From an uncultured Erysipelotrichaceae bacterium (GTDB taxonomy: Bacteria; Bacillota_I; Bacilli_A; RF39; UBA660), in NCBI GenBank assembly GCA_902789225.1, contig CADANC010000001.1, positions 265,438 through 329,437 on the forward strand: a DNA stretch of 64,000 nt. Reading direction: 5' to 3'. This document shows, piece by piece, positions 61,118 to 64,000 of this stretch. The notes under the pieces are model-generated. The model had not been told where the DNA came from. It did not search any database and worked only from the letters and a program-made list of their open reading frames with translations. The translations under genes were made by a program, and so were the position numbers. How positions within the stretch are numbered: position 1 is the first letter of the stretch; the number at the start of each line of letters is the position of its first letter.

Positions 61118-62656
61118 TTGAACTCTTGTTTCTCGAACTACTGTAATTTTAATAGTTCCAGGATATTTCATATTTTCTTCAATCTTTTCTTTAACTTCAC
61201 GAGCAATCTTATGAACTTCCATGTCATCAACTTCTTCAGGTTTAACAATTACTCTTAATTCTCTACCAGCTTGAAGAGCATATGCTTTATCAACACCTTC
61301 AATATTATTTCCTACTTCTTCTAATTGTTCTAATCTCTTAATATAATTCTCTAATGAATCATTTCTAGCTCCAGGACGTGAAGCAGAAAGTGCATCAGCT
61401 ATAGCAACAATAGTAGAAATAACAGAAGTTACAGAAGTATCTCCATGATGTGATGCAATAGCATTAATAACTATATCATTTTCATGATGCTTTTTAGCTA
61501 TCTCAACACCTATATCAACATGACTTCCTTCAATTTCATGATCAATTGCTTTTCCAATATCATGTAATAACCCTGCTCTTTTAGCAAGAACAACATCTTC
61601 ACCTAATTCACCAGCAATTAATCCTGATAATCTACCTACTTCGATAGAATGATCTAATACATTTTGACCATAACTAGTTCTAAAATGTAATTTACCAACT
61701 AATTCTAATAATTCAGAATCAAATTTAGTTAGACCTAATTCAAATATAGCATCTTGTCCATATTGAATAATTTCATTTTTCATATCTTTACATACTTTAT
61801 CATAAACTTCTTCAATTCTAGTTGGATGAATTCTACCATCCTTAATTAAAGTATCTAAAGTAACTCTAGCAATTTCACGTCTAAGTGGATCAAAACTAGA
61901 TAAAACTACTGCTTCAGGAGTATCATCAATAATTAAATCAACACCAGTAACAGCTTCTATAGTTCTAATATTACGACCTTCTCTACCTATTAATCTACCC
62001 TTCATTTCTTCATTAGGTAAATCAACAACAGTAACAGTTTGATCATTTGCTATATCAGCAGCATATCTTTGCATAGAACTAACAATTAACTCTCTTGCAT
62101 TTTTATCTGCCTCTAATTTAGCTTCATCTTCTCTTTCATGCATGTATTCAGCAATTTCCTTATTCATTGCTTCCCTTACTTGCTTCATAACTTGTTCTCT
62201 AGCTTTTTCTCTATTAAAACCAGAAATTTTTTCAAGTAAATCTAGTTGCTCATTCTTTATTTCTTCCACCTTACTCTTTTCATCCTGAATTTCAGCTAAA
62301 CGAGCATTAAGTTTTTCTTCTCTTTCATCTAATGTAGATTCTCTTTTTTGAATTAATTCATCTCTCTTATCTATATTAGATTCTCTTTGCATAAGTCTGT
62401 CTTCAGCAGCCTTTGCTTCAGCTTTTTTTTCACGAATTTCTTTATCTAATTCCATTTTTGCCTTATGTTGATCTTCTTTAAGTTGAATTGCGGCATCTCT
62501 CTTAGATTTTTCAATTTCTTTATTTGCTTTATTAATTAAATCTTCGGCCTTTTTTTCAGCTTTATTGACTTTTAAGTTGTTTATAACAACTGCAATAACA
62601 TAACCGATTATTAATCCAAAACAACCAAGTAAGATGGAGATTAATATATTATTCAT
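61103..62656 (-). CDS. rny: Ribonuclease Y
   Basis: 517 aa from the ATG at 62656, since GGAGGAG lies just before it. It is the main membrane-bound endoribonuclease of RNA decay in Gram-positive bacteria. An N-terminal membrane helix (about 1-24), a long coiled coil (about 28-190), a KH domain (GRLIGREGRNIRTIE) and an HD domain (LLHDIGKAIDHE, ASHHGD) are in order. The ymcA-like protein at 15244 belongs to the complex that directs it. Confidence 0.97.
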   Translation of the reverse strand: MNNILISILLGCFGLIIGYVIAVVINNLKVNKAEKKAEDLINKANKEIEKSKRDAAIQLKEDQHKAKMELDKEIREKKAEAKAAEDRLMQRESNIDKRDELIQKRESTLDEREEKLNARLAEIQDEKSKVEEIKNEQLDLLEKISGFNREKAREQVMKQVREAMNKEIAEYMHEREDEAKLEADKNARELIVSSMQRYAADIANDQTVTVVDLPNEEMKGRLIGREGRNIRTIEAVTGVDLIIDDTPEAVVLSSFDPLRREIARVTLDTLIKDGRIHPTRIEEVYDKVCKDMKNEIIQYGQDAIFELGLTKFDSELLELVGKLHFRTSYGQNVLDHSIEVGRLSGLIAGELGEDVVLAKRAGLLHDIGKAIDHEIEGSHVDIGVEIAKKHHENDIVINAIASHHGDTSVTSVISTIVAIADALSASRPGARNDSLENYIKRLEQLEEVGNNIEGVDKAYALQAGRELRVIVKPEEVDDMEVHKIAREVKEKIEENMKYPGTIKITVVRETRVQEEAK

Positions 62657-62728
62657 AAACTCCTCCATCTAGATTAAAATAATTAATCTAATTATATTTT
62701 AAAAAGAATTAAAGACATTGTCAAGAAA

Positions 62729-62758
62729 AGTAAAAGAAACAGATTATGCTGTTTCTTT
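62729..62758 (-). terminator. Terminator of recA
   Basis: GAAACAGCATAATCTGTTTC hairpin followed by TTTTAC on the minus strand; it overlaps the end of recA. Confidence 0.75.
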
Positions 62759-63769
62759 CTTATTAGCTTTATCTAAATTTATATCATAATAATCTCTAAC
62801 TTTAGTTTCTAACTCTTGAGTTAATTCAGGATTATCTTTTAATAATAATTTAACATTTTCTTTTCCTTGTCCTAGTTTTTCACCTTGATAAGAGTACCAA
62901 GCACCAGTTTTATCTATAATTCCAGCTTCAGCTGCTAAATCAATAACTTCTCCTTCACGAGAAACTCCTTCACCATACATAATATCAGCTTCACATGATC
63001 TAAAAGGTGGAGCAACTTTATTCTTAACAACTTTAATAGTAGTTCTATTACCAACTACACCTTCACCTAATTTTAATTGTTCTTTCTTTCTAATTTCTAA
63101 TCTAATTGTAGAATAGAATTTTAATGCTCTACCACCAGTAGTAGTTTCAGGATTACCAAACATTACACCAACCTTTTCTCTTAATTGGTTAATAAATATA
63201 ACAGTAGTATTAGTTTTACTAATAGTACCATTTAATTTTCTTAATGCTTGAGACATTAATCTAGCTTGTAATCCAACATGAGAATCACCCATCTCCCCAT
63301 CAATTTCAGCTTGAGGAACTAAAGCTGCTACAGAATCTATTACAATAATACTAATAGCATTACTTTTAACTAAAGCATCACATATTTCTAACGCTTGTTC
63401 CCCTGTATCAGGTTGTGATAATAGTAATTCGTCTATATTAACACCTAATTTTTTCGCATAAACAGGATCAAGAGCATGTTCTGCATCAATGAAAGCTGCT
63501 CTTCCACCTAATTTTTGATGTTCAGCAATTGCTTGTAAAGCAAAAGTAGTTTTTCCAGAAGACTCAGGACCATATATTTCAATAATTCTTCCCTTAGGAT
63601 AGCCTCCTACTCCTAAAGCAATATCTAGAGCTAAACATCCACTACTAATAGCATCTACATTTAAATGAGAATTTTCTCCCAATTTCATGATAGAACCTTT
63701 TCCAAATTGTTTTTCTATATCACTTAAAACTTGATCTAAAGTTTTATCTTCACTTTTTGTACTCTTCAT
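62744..63769 (-). CDS. recA: Recombinase RecA
   Basis: 341 aa from the ATG at 63769, which follows GGGAGG; upstream in-frame codons would add nine odd residues. It pairs homologous DNA and triggers LexA self-cleavage. [13 protein letters not shown] is Walker [13 protein letters not shown] is Walker B, and loops L1/L2 are in [19 protein letters not shown] and [16 protein letters not shown]. It follows pgsA, with cinA (usually between them) missing. Confidence 0.99.
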   Translation of the reverse strand: MKSTKSEDKTLDQVLSDIEKQFGKGSIMKLGENSHLNVDAISSGCLALDIALGVGGYPKGRIIEIYGPESSGKTTFALQAIAEHQKLGGRAAFIDAEHALDPVYAKKLGVNIDELLLSQPDTGEQALEICDALVKSNAISIIVIDSVAALVPQAEIDGEMGDSHVGLQARLMSQALRKLNGTISKTNTTVIFINQLREKVGVMFGNPETTTGGRALKFYSTIRLEIRKKEQLKLGEGVVGNRTTIKVVKNKVAPPFRSCEADIMYGEGVSREGEVIDLAAEAGIIDKTGAWYSYQGEKLGQGKENVKLLLKDNPELTQELETKVRDYYDINLDKANKKETA

Positions 63770-63805
63770 AAAGACCTCCCATAACTTATAAATCAATTGT
63801 AATAC

Positions 63806-63811
63806 ATTATA
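63806..63811 (-). promoter_or_regulatory. -10 element of the recA promoter
   Basis: TATAAT on the minus strand, 36 bp from the ATG. The -35 is poor and overlaps the LexA-type box. Confidence 0.6.
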
Positions 63812-63832
63812 TTTTAAAAAGCAAGTCTTTTT

Positions 63833-63846
63833 CGAACATTTGTTTT
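63833..63846 (-). promoter_or_regulatory. LexA/DinR-type SOS box of recA
   Basis: CGAACATTTGTTTT (read on the plus strand) matches 11 of 14 positions of the Gram-positive SOS box CGAACATATGTTCG, with the left half perfect. It covers the -35 region, where LexA would block recA transcription until DNA damage. Confidence 0.7.
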
Positions 63847-63870
63847 TAATTAAATTTTACTTTACAAAAT

Positions 63871-63910
63871 AAAAAAATAAATAAGTTCTTCTATTAAAAA
63901 GAACTTATTT
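63871..63910 (-). terminator. Terminator of pgsA
   Basis: AAATAAGTTCTT / AAGAACTTATTT stem of 12 bp with T run on the minus strand, between the pgsA stop and the recA promoter. Confidence 0.85.
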
Positions 63911-63935
63911 AATTAATATTATTCTTGAATTTTAT

Positions 63936-64000
63936 TTATTTGCTTAAGAAATATTTTTTGTTCATTACAAAATATTGAACTCCAGATACAATACTTAATA
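63936..64000 (-). CDS. pgsA: C-terminal end of phosphatidylglycerophosphate synthase
   Basis: Only the last 20 or so codons are inside the window, reading LSIVSGVQYFVMNKKYFLSK and a TAA. The pattern T/S-I-x-SGxxYFxxNKK is the usual end of PgsA (last membrane helix and cytoplasmic tail), and pgsA lies before cinA-recA in Bacillus. PgsA uses CDP-diacylglycerol made by CdsA. The call rests on a short stretch plus gene order. Confidence 0.65.
   Translation of the reverse strand, partial: LSIVSGVQYFVMNKKYFLSK

Noticed and set aside
1-64000. tRNA, rRNA, SRP RNA, CRISPR, insertion sequence or prophage
   Set aside because: No cloverleaf ending in CCA, no rRNA stretch, no spaced direct repeats, and no transposase, integrase or phage structural gene was seen.

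Overview
The window is AT-rich (roughly 70% or more by eye) Gram-positive-type chromosomal DNA, with about 60 genes packed tightly and mostly on the minus strand. TGA is used as a stop (miaB at 15542, ylxM at 56900), so the genetic code is the standard bacterial one and not the Mycoplasma code. Sortases with C-terminal sorting signals, an LTA-synthase/OpgB-like enzyme, T-box riboswitches, the SUF (SufCDSUB) iron-sulfur system, RNase J, RNase Y, a YmcA/YlbF-family protein and a YdjGHI-type module all point to a Bacillota of class Bacilli. The small paralogue-poor gene set suggests an uncultured host-associated lineage of the RF39/Erysipelotrichales kind; that placement is inference. No rRNA, tRNA, CRISPR array, insertion sequence or phage was seen.

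Left part (1-13.9 kb): an unrecognised large gene cut by the window edge, a divergent unrecognised gene, then fmt, two unknown membrane proteins and priA. A class B sortase with a small membrane partner follows, then uppS-cdsA-rseP (dxr, usual in this cluster, is absent), rpsP-khpA, a basic coiled-coil protein and a DUF1292 protein.

Middle (14-34 kb): a NPKTG surface protein; a proline T-box operon proS / OpgB-like / miaB / ymcA-like; an ankyrin protein; a ydjGHI-like module without pspA; a serine T-box leading a DUF1653 gene and serS; two paralogous single-pass membrane proteins next to an SGNH-fold protein that has lost its catalytic Ser and His; and an operon of a probable thioester adhesin with a VPDTA signal, its own sortase (catalytic Arg apparently Gln) and a polytopic membrane protein. 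Nucleoside salvage (pyrimidine-nucleoside phosphorylase, GNAT, tdk) and a short plus-strand ssb that seems to start at ATC close this part.

Right part (34-64 kb): sufC, a much shortened sufD, sufS, sufU, an unknown 179-aa gene and sufB; a 1536-aa NPVTG surface protein; a 773-aa disordered/coiled-coil protein with repeated short motifs; HIT and prsA; a GT-C-like membrane protein, recX and rpoZ; a radical SAM/SPASM enzyme with a small membrane protein downstream of ffh; a HerA-like ATPase with a repeat tail; the ftsY-ylxM cluster; RNase J; an EF-hand-like membrane protein; RNase Y; recA under a LexA-type box; and the 3' end of pgsA.

The genes mainly serve cell-envelope assembly (lipid carrier, phospholipid, sortase anchoring, secretion through SRP and PrsA), translation, RNA decay and DNA repair. 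The most unusual points are the ATC-start ssb, the degenerate SGNH protein beside two paralogous membrane sensors, the adhesin/sortase pair, the minimal SufD and the HerA-like ATPase with TDTGVPL repeats.
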